The notes: generated by a model from the letters alone, not told the origin. DNA of 64,000 nt from JAGVSZ01 sp963716855 (GCA_963716855.1 CAVQUV010000004.1:127843-191842), one strand, 5' to 3'; positions 8,163-19,561 are shown, counted from the stretch's first letter. A program made the numbers and translations.

Positions 8163-9407
8163 TTACGTCGACGCGACCGCGGTGGAGGCGTCGTCCCCCA
8201 CGAGCGCCGCAGGGCCTGCGCCCGGCCCGCGCCGCGCTTCCAGCAAGTACTCCCGTGTCTGCATCTCCACCAGGCGGCTCGCGGTGCGCTGGAACTCGTT
8301 GGCGAGCGCGCCCTCCACGTACAGTTCCTCCGGCCGGGCTTCCGCCGACACGATCAGCTTGACCTTGGCGTCGTAGAACACGTCCACGAGAAGCGTGAAG
8401 CGCCGCGCCTCGTTCGCCTGGCGCGCGCTCATCCGCGGCACGTTCGAGAGCACGACCGTGTGGAAGCGCCGTGCGAGATCGAGATAGTCGAGCTGCGAAC
8501 GCGGCCCGCCGCAGAGCACGTCGAAGTCGAACCACACCACGCCGCCCGCGCGCCTGCGGTACGGGATCAGCCGTCCTTCGACGTCGAGCTCGTGGCGCTC
8601 GTCCTCCACGTCGGCCACCTGGCGAAACGCGCGCTCGAGCGCGCGCTCCGCCTCCGGGCCGAGCGGCGTATGGAAGACCTCGACCTGCTCGAGCGCGCGG
8701 CGCCGGTAGTCGACCGGGCCGTCCAGCGGGACGACGTCCAGGCGCTCCTTCAGCAGCGCGATCGTCGGCAGGAAGCGCTCGCGCTGCAGCCCGTTGGCAT
8801 AGAGCTCGTCCGGGTGGTAGTTCGAGGTCATGCAGTACACGACCCCGCGGTCCATGGACCGCTGGAGCAACCGCCCGAGGATCATCGCGTCGGCGATGTC
8901 GTTGACGTGGAACTCGTCGAAGCAGATCAGCCGGTAGCGTTTCGACACGCGCCAGGCCACCGCGTCGAGCGGGTCCTCGCGCCCCTTCAGGCGCTCCAGC
9001 TCGCGATGGATGTCGCGCATGAAGTGGTGGAAGTGCACGCGCCGCTTCCGCACCAGCGGCACCGTCAGGTAGAAGCTGTCCATCAGGAAGCTCTTGCCCC
9101 GCCCCACCGGGCCCCAGAGATACGCGCCGCGGGGGAGCGGCGGCCGCACGACCATGCGCCGCAGCGCGCTGCTGCGCCGCGACTTGTAGTCCACCCACTG
9201 CTCGTAGGTCCGCTGCAGCCGCTGCACGGCCGCGTACTGCGCGTCGTCCGCGACGAAGCCGCGCCGCGCCAGCGTTTCCTGGTAGTACTCGACGACCGTC
9301 AAACGGAGCCGCTTGGCCGGCTCGGTGTATTCCGCGGAGTCGAACACGCTGTCCCCGATCGGAGGCAGGGGCTCTCCGTGTGCGGGCTCGTGGGCGCTGT
9401 CCCTCAT
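8163..9407 (-). CDS. zapE: Cell division protein ZapE (AFG1-like ATPase)
   Basis: This is a 414-residue P-loop ATPase of the AFG1/ZapE family. Walker A is GPVGRGKS at residues 99-106. Walker B is CFDEFHVNDIADAMIL, followed by the sensor MTSNYHPDELYANGLQRERFLP that is diagnostic for the family. In Escherichia coli ZapE associates with the Z-ring. Its position directly after the 2-oxoglutarate dehydrogenase genes and lpdA is a known betaproteobacterial arrangement. Confidence 0.9.
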   Translation of the reverse strand: MRDSAHEPAHGEPLPPIGDSVFDSAEYTEPAKRLRLTVVEYYQETLARRGFVADDAQYAAVQRLQRTYEQWVDYKSRRSSALRRMVVRPPLPRGAYLWGPVGRGKSFLMDSFYLTVPLVRKRRVHFHHFMRDIHRELERLKGREDPLDAVAWRVSKRYRLICFDEFHVNDIADAMILGRLLQRSMDRGVVYCMTSNYHPDELYANGLQRERFLPTIALLKERLDVVPLDGPVDYRRRALEQVEVFHTPLGPEAERALERAFRQVADVEDERHELDVEGRLIPYRRRAGGVVWFDFDVLCGGPRSQLDYLDLARRFHTVVLSNVPRMSARQANEARRFTLLVDVFYDAKVKLIVSAEARPEELYVEGALANEFQRTASRLVEMQTREYLLEARRGPGAGPAALVGDDASTAVAST

Positions 9408-9491
9408 TCAGGGAAGGGCGAAGGGAGAAGGGTGACGGGAAAAGGGTGCGGAGCGCGGGAGTTTACCCTGCTCCCCCTAGTCGCCGCCCTG

Positions 9492-10922
9492 TCACATGTT
9501 GAGCGAGCGCTTGTCCACGGCGAGCGCCGCCTCGTGCATCACCTCCGAGAGCGACGGGTGCGCGTGCACGATGCGCGCGATGTCCTCGGACGCGGCGCGG
9601 AATTCCATCGCCACGACCGCCTCGGCGATGAGCTCCGAGGCGTGCGTGTTGATGATGTGCACGCCGAGAATCTCGTCGGTGCGCTGGTGCGCGAGCATCT
9701 TCACGAAGCCGCTCGTATCGCCGTGCCCGAGCGCGCGGCCGTTGATGCTGAAGGGGAACTGCCCGACGCGGTAGGGCGTGCCGTCGCCCTTGAGCTGCTG
9801 CTCGGTCTTGCCCACCCAGGCGATCTCGGGCGAGGTGTAGATCACCCAGGGAATGGTCTCCAGGTTGACGTGCGCCTTCTGGCCCGCGATCAGCTCGGCC
9901 ACCATGACGCCTTCCTCCTCGCCCTTGTGCGCGAGCATCGGCCCGCGCACGACGTCGCCGATCGCATACACGTTCGGGAGGCTGCTGCGGCAGTGGTCGT
10001 CGACCTCGATGAAGCCGCGCGCGTCGATCTTCAGGCCGACCGCCTCGGCGCCGAGGCCGTCCGTGTTCGGGATGCGCCCCACCGACACGACGAGCCGGTC
10101 GCACTCGAGCTTCTCGGCCTTGCCGTCGAGCTCGTAGTCGACCTTGACGCCCTTCTTCGTCGCCTCGACCTTCCCGATCTTGACGCCGAGGCGGACATCG
10201 AGCCCCTGCTTCTTCGTAAAGAGCCGCCATGCTTCCTTCGCGACGCTCTCGTCCGCCGCGGCGAGGAAGCTCGGCAGCGCCTCGAGCAGCGTGACCTGAG
10301 CGCCGAGCCGGCGCCAGACGCTGCCCAGCTCGAGGCCGATCACGCCGGCGCCGATCACACCGAGCCGCTTCGGCACCTCGCGGAGCGCGAGCGCGCCGAC
10401 GTTGTCGCAGACGACCTCGTTGTCCACCGGCACGCCCGGGAGGTGCCGCGCCTTCGACCCCGTGGCGATCACGACCGCGCGCGCCTCGACGATCTCGGCC
10501 GCGCCGTCGCCGCCGACCTCGATCTGCCACCCGGCGCCGCCGCGCCCGACGAACCTGCCGTGGCCCTTCAGCCACGCGATCTTGTTCTTGCGAAACAGCG
10601 TCTCGATGCCCTTCGTCATCTTTGTGACGATCGCATCCTTGCGCGCCAGCATCTTGGCCACATCCATTTGCGCGCCGGTGACCGTCACGCCGTGCTCGCC
10701 CAGACCGGTCAGCGCATGTTCGTACTGCTCGGAGGATTCGAGCAACGCCTTGGACGGAATACAGCCGACGTTCAGGCAGGTGCCGCCCAGCTTGGACTCG
10801 CCGGCCGGATTGCGCCACTCCTCGACGCAGGCCGTCGAGAGACCGAGCTGGGCCGCGCGAATCGCCGAGATGTAGCCGGCCGGGCCGGCGCCGATGACTA
10901 GTACGTCGAACGTTTGTGCCAT
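9492..10922 (-). CDS. lpdA: Dihydrolipoyl dehydrogenase (E3)
   Basis: This is a 476-residue flavoprotein disulfide reductase that reoxidises dihydrolipoamide of the 2-oxoglutarate dehydrogenase complex with NAD+. It has the FAD-binding GAGPAGYISA, the redox pair C49/C54 in GGTCLNVGC, a second Rossmann motif GAGVIGLELGSVWRRLG, and the C-terminal HAHPSLSEVMHEA with the active-site His. The ATG at 10922 (MAQTFDVL) is chosen over an upstream in-frame start. It is third in a sucA-sucB-lpdA set on the minus strand. Confidence 0.95.
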   Translation of the reverse strand: MAQTFDVLVIGAGPAGYISAIRAAQLGLSTACVEEWRNPAGESKLGGTCLNVGCIPSKALLESSEQYEHALTGLGEHGVTVTGAQMDVAKMLARKDAIVTKMTKGIETLFRKNKIAWLKGHGRFVGRGGAGWQIEVGGDGAAEIVEARAVVIATGSKARHLPGVPVDNEVVCDNVGALALREVPKRLGVIGAGVIGLELGSVWRRLGAQVTLLEALPSFLAAADESVAKEAWRLFTKKQGLDVRLGVKIGKVEATKKGVKVDYELDGKAEKLECDRLVVSVGRIPNTDGLGAEAVGLKIDARGFIEVDDHCRSSLPNVYAIGDVVRGPMLAHKGEEEGVMVAELIAGQKAHVNLETIPWVIYTSPEIAWVGKTEQQLKGDGTPYRVGQFPFSINGRALGHGDTSGFVKMLAHQRTDEILGVHIINTHASELIAEAVVAMEFRAASEDIARIVHAHPSLSEVMHEAALAVDKRSLNM

Positions 10923-11018
10923 GGGAACCCCAGGGGACGAAGCCACAGAGGACACGGAGAACACGGAGTGGAAGCGTTCTCCGTGTCCTTCGCGCTCGCG
11001 GTGGCTGCCGTCGTCCTT

Positions 11019-12275
11019 CTAGATGTCAAACAGCAGCCGGGAAGGATCCTCGAGCGCGTCCTTCATCGCGACCAGCGACAGCACCGCTTCGCGGCCGTCG
11101 ATGATGCGGTGGTCGTAGGACAGGGCGAGGTAGTTCATCGGCCGGACCACGATCTGGCCGTTTTCCACCACCGCCCGGTCCTTGGTCGCGTGGATGCCGA
11201 GGATCGCGCTCTGCGGCGGGTTGATGATCGGCGTCGACAGCATCGAGCCGAACACCCCGCCGTTCGAGATCGAGAACGTCCCGCCGGTCAGCTCCTCGAT
11301 GCCGAGCTTGCCGTCCTGGGCGCGCTTGCCGAACTCGGCGATCTTCTTCTCGATCTCGGCGAACGAGAGCTGGTCGGCGTCGCGCAGGATCGGCACGACG
11401 AGGCCGCGCGGGCTGCCGACCGCGATGCCGATGTCGAAATAGCCGTGGTAGACGATGTCGCTCCCGTCGACCGACGCGTTCACCACCGGGAACTTGCGCA
11501 GCGCGTGCACCGCCGCTTTCACGAAGAACGACATGAAGCCGAGCTTCACGCCGTGCTCCTTCTCGAAGCGCTCCTGGTACTTCTTGCGCAGCTCCATCAG
11601 CGGCTGCATGTTGACTTCGTTGAAGGTCGTCAGGATCGCCGCCGTCGATTGCGACTGGACCAGGCGCTCGGCCACGCGCGCGCGCAGCCGGCTCATCGGC
11701 ACGCGCTGCTCCGGGCGGCCCGCGAGGATCTTGTCGACGTTCACCGGGGCGGGCGCCTGCGCCAGCGCCGGTCGGGCCGCCGGTGCGGCGGGCGCGCCCG
11801 GCTGCGCCCGGGCCACCTGCTCGAGCACGTCCGCCTTCGTGATGCGCCCTTCGCGTCCGCTGCCGGTGAGGCGCGTCGGATCGACCGCGTGCTCTTCGAC
11901 GAGCTTGCGGGCCGACGGCATCAGCCGCGCATCCTGGCGCGCGGCTTCCGGTGGCGGTACGGGGGTGGGCGGGACGGCTGCGGGCGCGGAGCGGACCGCC
12001 GACGCGGCGGGCACCGCGGCCCCGGCCGCCGCCTTGGCCTCGGTGTCGAGCGTCGCAATGACCTCGCCGGCCACCACCGTGCTGCCGTCGCCCTTCAGCA
12101 CCTTGACCAGCACGCCGTCGGCGGGCGCGGGAAGCTCGAGGACGACCTTGTCGGTCTCGATGTCGATGAGGTTCTCGTCCCGCTTGACGGCCTCACCTTC
12201 CTTCTTGTGCCATGCGAGCAGCGTCGCTTCGGCAACCGATTCCGACAGCTGCGGCACCTTCACTTCGACCAGCAT
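11019..12275 (-). CDS. sucB: Dihydrolipoyllysine succinyltransferase, E2 of 2-oxoglutarate dehydrogenase
   Basis: This 418-residue E2 protein has an N-terminal lipoyl domain with the lipoylated Lys in DIETDKVVLE (about residue 43) and a proline/alanine-rich linker. The E3/E1-binding domain (SARKLVEEHAVDPTRLTGSGREGRITKADV) and a C-terminal catalytic domain with SYDHRIIDGRE follow. It transfers the succinyl group to CoA. The start at 12275 (MLVEVKVPQLSES) matches the family. It lies between sucA and lpdA. Confidence 0.95.
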   Translation of the reverse strand: MLVEVKVPQLSESVAEATLLAWHKKEGEAVKRDENLIDIETDKVVLELPAPADGVLVKVLKGDGSTVVAGEVIATLDTEAKAAAGAAVPAASAVRSAPAAVPPTPVPPPEAARQDARLMPSARKLVEEHAVDPTRLTGSGREGRITKADVLEQVARAQPGAPAAPAARPALAQAPAPVNVDKILAGRPEQRVPMSRLRARVAERLVQSQSTAAILTTFNEVNMQPLMELRKKYQERFEKEHGVKLGFMSFFVKAAVHALRKFPVVNASVDGSDIVYHGYFDIGIAVGSPRGLVVPILRDADQLSFAEIEKKIAEFGKRAQDGKLGIEELTGGTFSISNGGVFGSMLSTPIINPPQSAILGIHATKDRAVVENGQIVVRPMNYLALSYDHRIIDGREAVLSLVAMKDALEDPSRLLFDI

Positions 12276-12393
12276 TTGACACTCCGTTCGGTTTTTCACC
12301 GCGGTCGGCTGAGCGTTCCGACGGTGTACTGCAAAAACCCGAGCGCGTAACGCGCCGGAGGAACTGCTAACTGCGTACTGCTACTGCTTCGGG

Positions 12394-12413
12394 ATCCCGG
12401 CTTGCGCCGGGAT
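12394..12413. repeat. REP-like hairpin between sucA and sucB
   Basis: ATCCCGGC and GCCGGGAT form a perfect 8-bp stem with a 4-base loop in the 176-bp gap between sucB and sucA. The shape matches the short intergenic palindromes (cccggc..gccggg type) that are dispersed in many betaproteobacterial genomes. Confidence 0.5.
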
Positions 12414-12451
12414 GACCCGCGTCCACCGGACAGCTTCCGGCCTCGCGCGGG

Positions 12452-15280
12452 TCATTTGAGTTTTCCCAGCGCCTGGTCGATGAGCGCCTTCTGGCGCTGG
12501 TTGTGCCGCGCCAGATACCCGCCTGCGGGCGCGGCCGCGGACGGCCGCCCGGCAAAGACGAGCTTCTGGTCCGGGCGCATGTTCTCCACCAGGTAGTGCT
12601 GCGTCTGATACCAGGCTCCCTGGTTCTGCGGCTCTTCCTGGCACCACACGACCTCGTGCGCGTTCGCGTAGCGCTTCATCTCCGCGGCGAACTGCTTGTG
12701 CGGGAACGGATACAGCTGCTCCACGCGGATGATCGCCACGTTGTCCATGCGCCGCTCGCGGCGCGCGACGAGCAGGTCGTAGTAGACCTTGCCGTAGCAC
12801 GCGACGATCCGCGTGACGTCCTTCGGCTCGAGCGCGTCGACCTCGCCGATGACGGTCTGGAATCCGCCCTTGGCGAGATCCTTCAGGCTCGAAACCGCCT
12901 CGCGCTTGCGCAGCAGCGACTTCGGCGTGAGGACGATGAGCGGCTTGCGGAACGGCCGCACCATCTGCCGGCGGATGAGGTGGTAGATCTGCGCCGGCGT
13001 GGTCGGCACGCACACCTGGACGTTGTGCTCGGCGCAGAGCTGCAGGTAGCGCTCGAGGCGGGCCGAGGAATGCTCGGGGCCCTGCCCCTCGTAGCCGTGC
13101 GGCAGGAACAGCGTGAGTCCGCACATCCGGCCCCACTTCGCCTCGCCCGAGGTGATGAACTGGTCGATCACGACCTGCGCACCGTTGGCGAAGTCCCCGA
13201 ACTGCGCCTCCCAGATCACCAGTTCGTTCGGCTCGGCGCAGGAGTACCCGTACTCGAAGCCGAGCACCGCCTCCTCGGAGAGCACCGAGTCGATGACGAC
13301 GAAGTCGGCCTGGCCGTCCTGGAGGTTCGAAAGCGGGATGTACGAGCCGGCGTCCCACTTCTCGCGGTTCTGGTCGTGGAACACCGCGTGGCGGTGCGCG
13401 AACGTGCCGCGGCCCGAGTCCTGCCCGGAGAGCCGCACGCCGTACCCGCTCACCAGCAGCGAGGCGTAGGCCAGGTTCTCCGCCATGCCCCAGTCGAGCA
13501 TCTGCTTGCCGCGCGCCATCTCGCGGCGCGCCTGGACGACCCGCTCGACCGACGGATGCAGCTTGAAGCCCTCGGGAATGGTCGTGAGCCGCGTGCCGAG
13601 CTGTTCGATCTCCTTCAGCGGCAGCGAGGTGTCGGCCGCGTCGGTCCACTTCGCGCCGAGGAACGGCCCCCAGTCGACCGCGTACTTGCGCTGGAAGTTG
13701 GACAGCACCGGGCTGGAGGTCTGGCGGCCCTCGTCGAGCGCCTGGCGATAGTCGCGGATCAGCCGCTCCGGCTCCTCGGGCGGAACCACGCCCTGCGCCA
13801 CGAGCTTGTCGGCATAGAGCTTGCGGGTGCCCGGGTGCTGGGCGATCTTCTTGTACATCAGGGGCTGGGTGACGAACGGCTCGTCCTGCTCGTTGTGGCC
13901 GAGGCGGCGGAAGCACACCAGGTCGATCACGACGTCCTTCTTGAACTCCTTGCGGTAATCCATCGCGAGCTGGGTGACGAACAGCGCCGCCTCGGGATCG
14001 TCGCCGTTCACGTGGAAGATCGGCACCTCGATCATCTTGGCCACGTCGGTGCAATAGATGCTCGAGCGCGCGTCGCGCGGATCGGAGGTGGTGAACCCGA
14101 TCTGGTTGTTGACGATCAGGTGCACGGTGCCGCCGGTGGAGTAGCCGCGCGTCTGCGACAGGTTGAGCGTCTCCATGACCACGCCCTGACCCGCGAAAGC
14201 GGCATCGCCGTGTAGCAGCACCGAGATGACCTTCTCGCCCGCGCGGTCCTTGCGCCGGTGCTGGCGCGCGCGCACCGACCCTTCGACGACCGGATTCACG
14301 ATCTCCAGGTGCGACGGGTTGAAGGCGAGCGTGAGGTGCACCGGGCCGCCGGGGGTCGAGACGTCCGACGAGAAACCGAGGTGGTACTTCACGTCCCCGA
14401 GCGAGGTGCTGCCCGGGCTCTCGGCCTTGCCCTCGAACTCCGCGAACAGGTCCTTCGGCGACTTGCCGAGCGTGTTGACGAGGACGTTCAGGCGCCCGCG
14501 GTGCGCCATGCCGATCACCAGCTCTTCGACGCCGTGCGCACCCGCGCGCTGCACCAGCTCGTCCATCATCGCGATGATCGTCTCGCCGCCCTCGAGCGAG
14601 AAGCGCTTCTGCCCGACGTAGCGGGTGTGCAGGTACTTCTCGAGCGTCTCGGCGGCCGTCACCCGCTCGAGCAGGCGTCGGCGCATTTCGGACGCGAGCT
14701 GCGGCCGGCCGCGCACCGACTCGAGGCGCTGCTGGATCCAGCGCTTCTGCCCGGGGTCGGAGATGTACATGTACTCGGCGCCGATCGTGCCGCAGTAGGT
14801 CTCGCGCAGGTGCTGCAGGATCTCGCGCAGCGTCGCGCGCTCGGGGCCGACCAGCGTGCCGGTGTTGAAGACGGTCTCGAGGTCCGCCTCGCTGAGATCG
14901 TAGTAGGTGGGCTCCAGCTCCGCGATCGGCGGCCGCGGCACGCGCTTGAGCGGATCGAGCTCCGCCCAACGGTTGCCCAGGAACCGGTAGGCGTTGATGA
15001 GCATCTGCACGTAGACTTGCTTCCGCTCGACGCCGAGCTCCGCTGGCGCCGCCGGCGCGCGGAGCCGGCCCTGCTTGGCGCGCTGTGCGAACGCCTCGAC
15101 GATCGGCGCGTGCGCGACGTCGCGCCCCTCGCCGCCCGGCAGCACCTGCATCCGGTCGAAGTATTCCCGCCACTCCTCCGGCACCGACTGCGGGTTGTCG
15201 AGATAGGCCTCGTACAGCTCCTCGACGAACGGCGCATTGCCACCGAAGAGATGCGAGTTGCCGAGCAGTTCCTTCATCAT
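12452..15280 (-). CDS. sucA: 2-oxoglutarate dehydrogenase E1 component
   Basis: This 942-residue thiamine-diphosphate enzyme decarboxylates 2-oxoglutarate and passes succinyl to the E2 lipoyl group. The sequence shows the N-terminal LFGGNAPFVEELYEAYL segment, GMAHRGRLN at 257-265, HGDAAFAGQG at 357-366 (ThDP/Mg site), and the EPQNQGAWYQ stretch near the C-terminus. The length is normal for the family. It is the first gene of the sucAB-lpdA-zapE run, 93 bp downstream of gltA. Confidence 0.95.
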   Translation of the reverse strand: MMKELLGNSHLFGGNAPFVEELYEAYLDNPQSVPEEWREYFDRMQVLPGGEGRDVAHAPIVEAFAQRAKQGRLRAPAAPAELGVERKQVYVQMLINAYRFLGNRWAELDPLKRVPRPPIAELEPTYYDLSEADLETVFNTGTLVGPERATLREILQHLRETYCGTIGAEYMYISDPGQKRWIQQRLESVRGRPQLASEMRRRLLERVTAAETLEKYLHTRYVGQKRFSLEGGETIIAMMDELVQRAGAHGVEELVIGMAHRGRLNVLVNTLGKSPKDLFAEFEGKAESPGSTSLGDVKYHLGFSSDVSTPGGPVHLTLAFNPSHLEIVNPVVEGSVRARQHRRKDRAGEKVISVLLHGDAAFAGQGVVMETLNLSQTRGYSTGGTVHLIVNNQIGFTTSDPRDARSSIYCTDVAKMIEVPIFHVNGDDPEAALFVTQLAMDYRKEFKKDVVIDLVCFRRLGHNEQDEPFVTQPLMYKKIAQHPGTRKLYADKLVAQGVVPPEEPERLIRDYRQALDEGRQTSSPVLSNFQRKYAVDWGPFLGAKWTDAADTSLPLKEIEQLGTRLTTIPEGFKLHPSVERVVQARREMARGKQMLDWGMAENLAYASLLVSGYGVRLSGQDSGRGTFAHRHAVFHDQNREKWDAGSYIPLSNLQDGQADFVVIDSVLSEEAVLGFEYGYSCAEPNELVIWEAQFGDFANGAQVVIDQFITSGEAKWGRMCGLTLFLPHGYEGQGPEHSSARLERYLQLCAEHNVQVCVPTTPAQIYHLIRRQMVRPFRKPLIVLTPKSLLRKREAVSSLKDLAKGGFQTVIGEVDALEPKDVTRIVACYGKVYYDLLVARRERRMDNVAIIRVEQLYPFPHKQFAAEMKRYANAHEVVWCQEEPQNQGAWYQTQHYLVENMRPDQKLVFAGRPSAAAPAGGYLARHNQRQKALIDQALGKLK

Positions 15281-15303
15281 GGCCGCTGCGTTCTCCGATT
15301 GTT

Positions 15304-15372
15304 CAGCGCTGGTCGTTCACCGCTGGTCGTTCACCGCTGGTCGTTCACCGCTGGTCGTTCACCGCTGGTCGT

Positions 15373-15376
<4 letters not shown>
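15304..15376. repeat. 14-bp tandem repeat, five copies, between gltA and sucA
   Basis: The unit GCTGGTCGTTCACC is repeated head to tail about five times, with a degenerate copy at each end. The last copies overlap the gltA stop codon (15373-15375). There are no spacers, so it is a minisatellite and not a CRISPR. It separates gltA from sucA. Confidence 0.85.
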
Positions 15377-16677
<1,301 letters not shown>

Positions 16678-16736
16678 CGGTTTCTCCTCATCGTCCTTGG
16701 CTTGCGCGCCGGGCGTTCCGCCCGGCACCGTCGCAC

Positions 16737-16982
16737 TCACGCGTCCCTGATCATTGCCACCACCGGCGCGAGGCGCGCGTCATCGCTCTCGACGCGCCCG
16801 CTCAGCAGGTCCCACAGATCGTTGTCGCCCAGTTGCAGCAGCACGTTCAGCGCCGCGAGCCGCGCAGCGTCGAGGCCCGCGGCGCGCCGCTCGAGGAACC
16901 GCGCGAGCAGCAGGTCGTTCTCGAGCAGCCCGCGCCGGCAGCGCCAGCGCAGCCGCCGCAGGTCCGCAGCAGCGATCGCCAT
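16737..16982 (-). CDS. sdhE: FAD assembly factor SdhE (succinate dehydrogenase flavinylation)
   Basis: This is an 81-residue protein with RLRWRCRRGLLENDLLLARFLER, the RGxxExD-like core of the SdhE/YgfY family, followed by helix residues LLQLGDNDLWDLLSGR. It helps attach FAD covalently to SdhA. It sits between sdhB and gltA, the classic position, with a 20-bp gap to sdhB. Confidence 0.9.
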   Translation of the reverse strand: MAIAAADLRRLRWRCRRGLLENDLLLARFLERRAAGLDAARLAALNVLLQLGDNDLWDLLSGRVESDDARLAPVVAMIRDA

Positions 16983-17002
16983 CGACCCCGCCCCCACGGA
17001 CG

Positions 17003-17698
17003 CTAGACCGCGCGCTTCACCATCAGCTCCTTGATCTTGCCGATGGCGCGCGTGGGATTCAACCCCTTCGGGCACACGTCCACGCAATTCATGATCGAGT
17101 GGCAGCGGAACAGGCGATACGGGTCCTCGAGGTTGTCGAGCCGCTCGCTGGTCGCCTGGTCGCGACTGTCGGCGATGAAGCGGTAGGCCTGCAGCAGGCC
17201 GGCCGGGCCGACGAACTTGTCCGGGTTCCACCAGAACGACGGGCAGGCGGTCGAGCAGCACGCGCACAGGATGCACTCGTACAGGCCGTCGAGCGCCTCG
17301 CGGTCCTCCGGCGACTGCAGCCGCTCCTTCTCCGGCGGCGGCTCGTCGTTCACGAGGTACGGCCGGATGGAGTGGTACTGCTTGAAGAACTGCGTCATGT
17401 CCACGATCAGGTCGCGGATGACCGGCAGCCCGGGCAGCGGCCGCAGCTCGACCGGGCCCTTCAGGTCGGCGAGCTTGGTGATGCAGGCCAGCCCGTTCTT
17501 GCCGTTGATGGTCATCGCGTCCGACCCGCACACGCCCTCCCGGCACGAGCGGCGGAAGGCGAAGCTGTCGTCCATCGCCTTCACCTTGACCAGCGCGTCG
17601 AGGAGCATGCGGTCGGAGGCATCGAGCGCGACGTCGTAGTCCTTGAAGTAGGGCTTCGCGTCGCGGTCAGGGTCGTAGCGGAGGATCTTGATGTGCAT
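17003..17698 (-). CDS. sdhB: Succinate dehydrogenase iron-sulfur subunit
   Basis: This 231-residue protein carries the [2Fe-2S] ligands in SCREGVCGSDAMTING and the [4Fe-4S]/[3Fe-4S] ligands in CILCACCSTACP and CHSIMNCVDVCPKGLNP. It moves electrons from SdhA flavin to ubiquinone at the inner membrane. The start at 17698 (MHIKILRYDP) is preferred to an in-frame ATG 39 bases upstream. Confidence 0.95.
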   Translation of the reverse strand: MHIKILRYDPDRDAKPYFKDYDVALDASDRMLLDALVKVKAMDDSFAFRRSCREGVCGSDAMTINGKNGLACITKLADLKGPVELRPLPGLPVIRDLIVDMTQFFKQYHSIRPYLVNDEPPPEKERLQSPEDREALDGLYECILCACCSTACPSFWWNPDKFVGPAGLLQAYRFIADSRDQATSERLDNLEDPYRLFRCHSIMNCVDVCPKGLNPTRAIGKIKELMVKRAV

Positions 17699-17770
17699 GG
17701 CGTGAGTCGTCGGCCGCTTGGTTCCGCTGGTTTTCAATTCCGCTGGTCTCTAAGACGATCGTTCAATGGG

Positions 17771-19558
17771 TCAATACGCGCGCGCCTTCGGCGGGATCGT
17801 CTCCGCCGTGAGCGGCTTGAGGTTCACCGGCTTGTAGTCGAGCCGGTCGCCGTCCTTGTACCAGAGCGTGTGCTTGAGCCAGTTCTGGTCGTCGCGGCCG
17901 TTGGGGAAGCCGGGGCGGTCGTGGCAGTCGGCGCGGTCGTGCGCCCCGCGCGACTCCTTGCGCGCGTCCGCCGACACCATCGTCGCGCGCGCGACCTCGA
18001 TCAGGTTGTCGAGCTCCAGCGCCTCCACCCGCGCGGTGTTGAACACCTGGCTCTTGTCGGCGATGCCGGTGCGGGCCACGCGTTCGGACACGGCGCGGAT
18101 CTTCCGGACGCCCTCCGCGAGCAGGTCCGGGAAGCGGAACACGCCGCAGTGCGCCTGCATCGTCCGGCGCATCTCGTTGCCGACCTCGTAGACGCTCTCG
18201 CCGCTCTTCTGGCCGTCCAGCCGCGCGAGGCGGGCCAGGGTCCGGTCGGCGGCGTCCGCGGGGAGCGGCTTCTGCCCCGGGTGGTCCCGCAGGAACCGGA
18301 TCACCGAGTCGCCCGCCGCCTTGCCGAACACCACGAGATCGGTGAGGGAGTTGGTGCCCAGTCGGTTGGCGCCGTGCACGGAGGCGCACGCGCACTCGCC
18401 CGCGGCGTAGAAGCCCGGCACGATCGTGTTCGGACCTTCCCGGCCGGGCACGACGACTTCGCCGTGGTAGTTGGTCGGGATGCCGCCCATCTGGTAGTGC
18501 ACGGTGGGCACGACTGGGATCGGGTCCCGCACTGGGTCGACGTCGGCGAACTTCTTCGCGATCTCGCGGATGCCGGGCAGGCGCTTCTCGATCACCTCGG
18601 GCCCGAGGTGATCGAGCTTGAGCAGCAGGTAGTCGGCTTCGGGACCGGCGCCCCGGCCTTCCTTGATCTCGGTCGCCATCGCGCGCGAAACGACGTCGCG
18701 GCTGGCGAGGTCCTTCGCGGTCGGCGCGTAGCGCTCCATGAAACGCTCGCCGCTCTTGTTGAGCAGGTAGCCGCCCTCCCCGCGCACGCCTTCGGTGATG
18801 AGCACCCCCGCGCCGTAGACCCCGGTCGGATGGAACTGGTAGAACTCCATGTCCTCGAGCGGGATGCCGGCGCGCGCCGCCATGCCGAGACCGTCGCCGG
18901 TATTGATGAACGCGTTCGTGCTGGCGGCGAAGATTCGTCCCGCCCCGCCGGTCGCGAACAGCGTCGCTCGAGCGTGCAGGATCGAGACCTCGCCCGTCTC
19001 CATCTCAAGCGCGGTGACGCCGAGGACCTGGCCGGACGCGTCGCGGATCAGGTCGAGCGCCATCCACTCGACGAAGAACTGCGTGCTGGCCCGCACGTTG
19101 CGCTGGTACAGCGTGTGCAGCATCGCGTGGCCGGTGCGGTCGGCCGCGCAGCAGGACCGCTGCACCGCCGGTCCGGCGCCCATGTTCTGCATGTGCCCGC
19201 CGAACGGGCGCTGGTAGATGGTGCCGTTGTCGTTGCGATCGAACGGCAGGCCGAAGTGCTCGAGCTCGATCACGACCTTGGGCGCCTCGCGGCACAGGAA
19301 CTCGATCGCGTCCTGATCGCCGAGCCAGTCCGACCCCTTGATCGTGTCGTACATGTGCCACTGCCAGGAGTCCGGCCCCATGTTGCCGAGCGCGGCCCCG
19401 ATGCCGCCCTGCGCCGCGACCGTGTGCGAGCGGGTCGGGAAGACCTTGCTCAGCACCGCGACCTTCAGTCCCGCCTCGGCGAGCTGGAGCGAGGCGCGCA
19501 GCCCCGCACCGCCCGCGCCGACGACGACCGCATCGAATTGTCGGACCGTGAGCGCCAC
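17771..19558 (-). CDS. sdhA: Succinate dehydrogenase flavoprotein subunit
   Basis: This 595-residue protein has the N-terminal FAD fold DAVVVGAGGAGLRASL, the FAD-linked His segment VFPTRSHTVAAQGGIGAAL, substrate motifs in HPTGVYGAGVLITEG and the ANRLGTNSLTDLVVFG stretch. It oxidises succinate to fumarate in complex II. Gene order sdhC-D-A-B with 2-70 bp gaps indicates one operon. Confidence 0.96.
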   Translation of the reverse strand: MALTVRQFDAVVVGAGGAGLRASLQLAEAGLKVAVLSKVFPTRSHTVAAQGGIGAALGNMGPDSWQWHMYDTIKGSDWLGDQDAIEFLCREAPKVVIELEHFGLPFDRNDNGTIYQRPFGGHMQNMGAGPAVQRSCCAADRTGHAMLHTLYQRNVRASTQFFVEWMALDLIRDASGQVLGVTALEMETGEVSILHARATLFATGGAGRIFAASTNAFINTGDGLGMAARAGIPLEDMEFYQFHPTGVYGAGVLITEGVRGEGGYLLNKSGERFMERYAPTAKDLASRDVVSRAMATEIKEGRGAGPEADYLLLKLDHLGPEVIEKRLPGIREIAKKFADVDPVRDPIPVVPTVHYQMGGIPTNYHGEVVVPGREGPNTIVPGFYAAGECACASVHGANRLGTNSLTDLVVFGKAAGDSVIRFLRDHPGQKPLPADAADRTLARLARLDGQKSGESVYEVGNEMRRTMQAHCGVFRFPDLLAEGVRKIRAVSERVARTGIADKSQVFNTARVEALELDNLIEVARATMVSADARKESRGAHDRADCHDRPGFPNGRDDQNWLKHTLWYKDGDRLDYKPVNLKPLTAETIPPKARAY

Positions 19559-19561
19559 GCC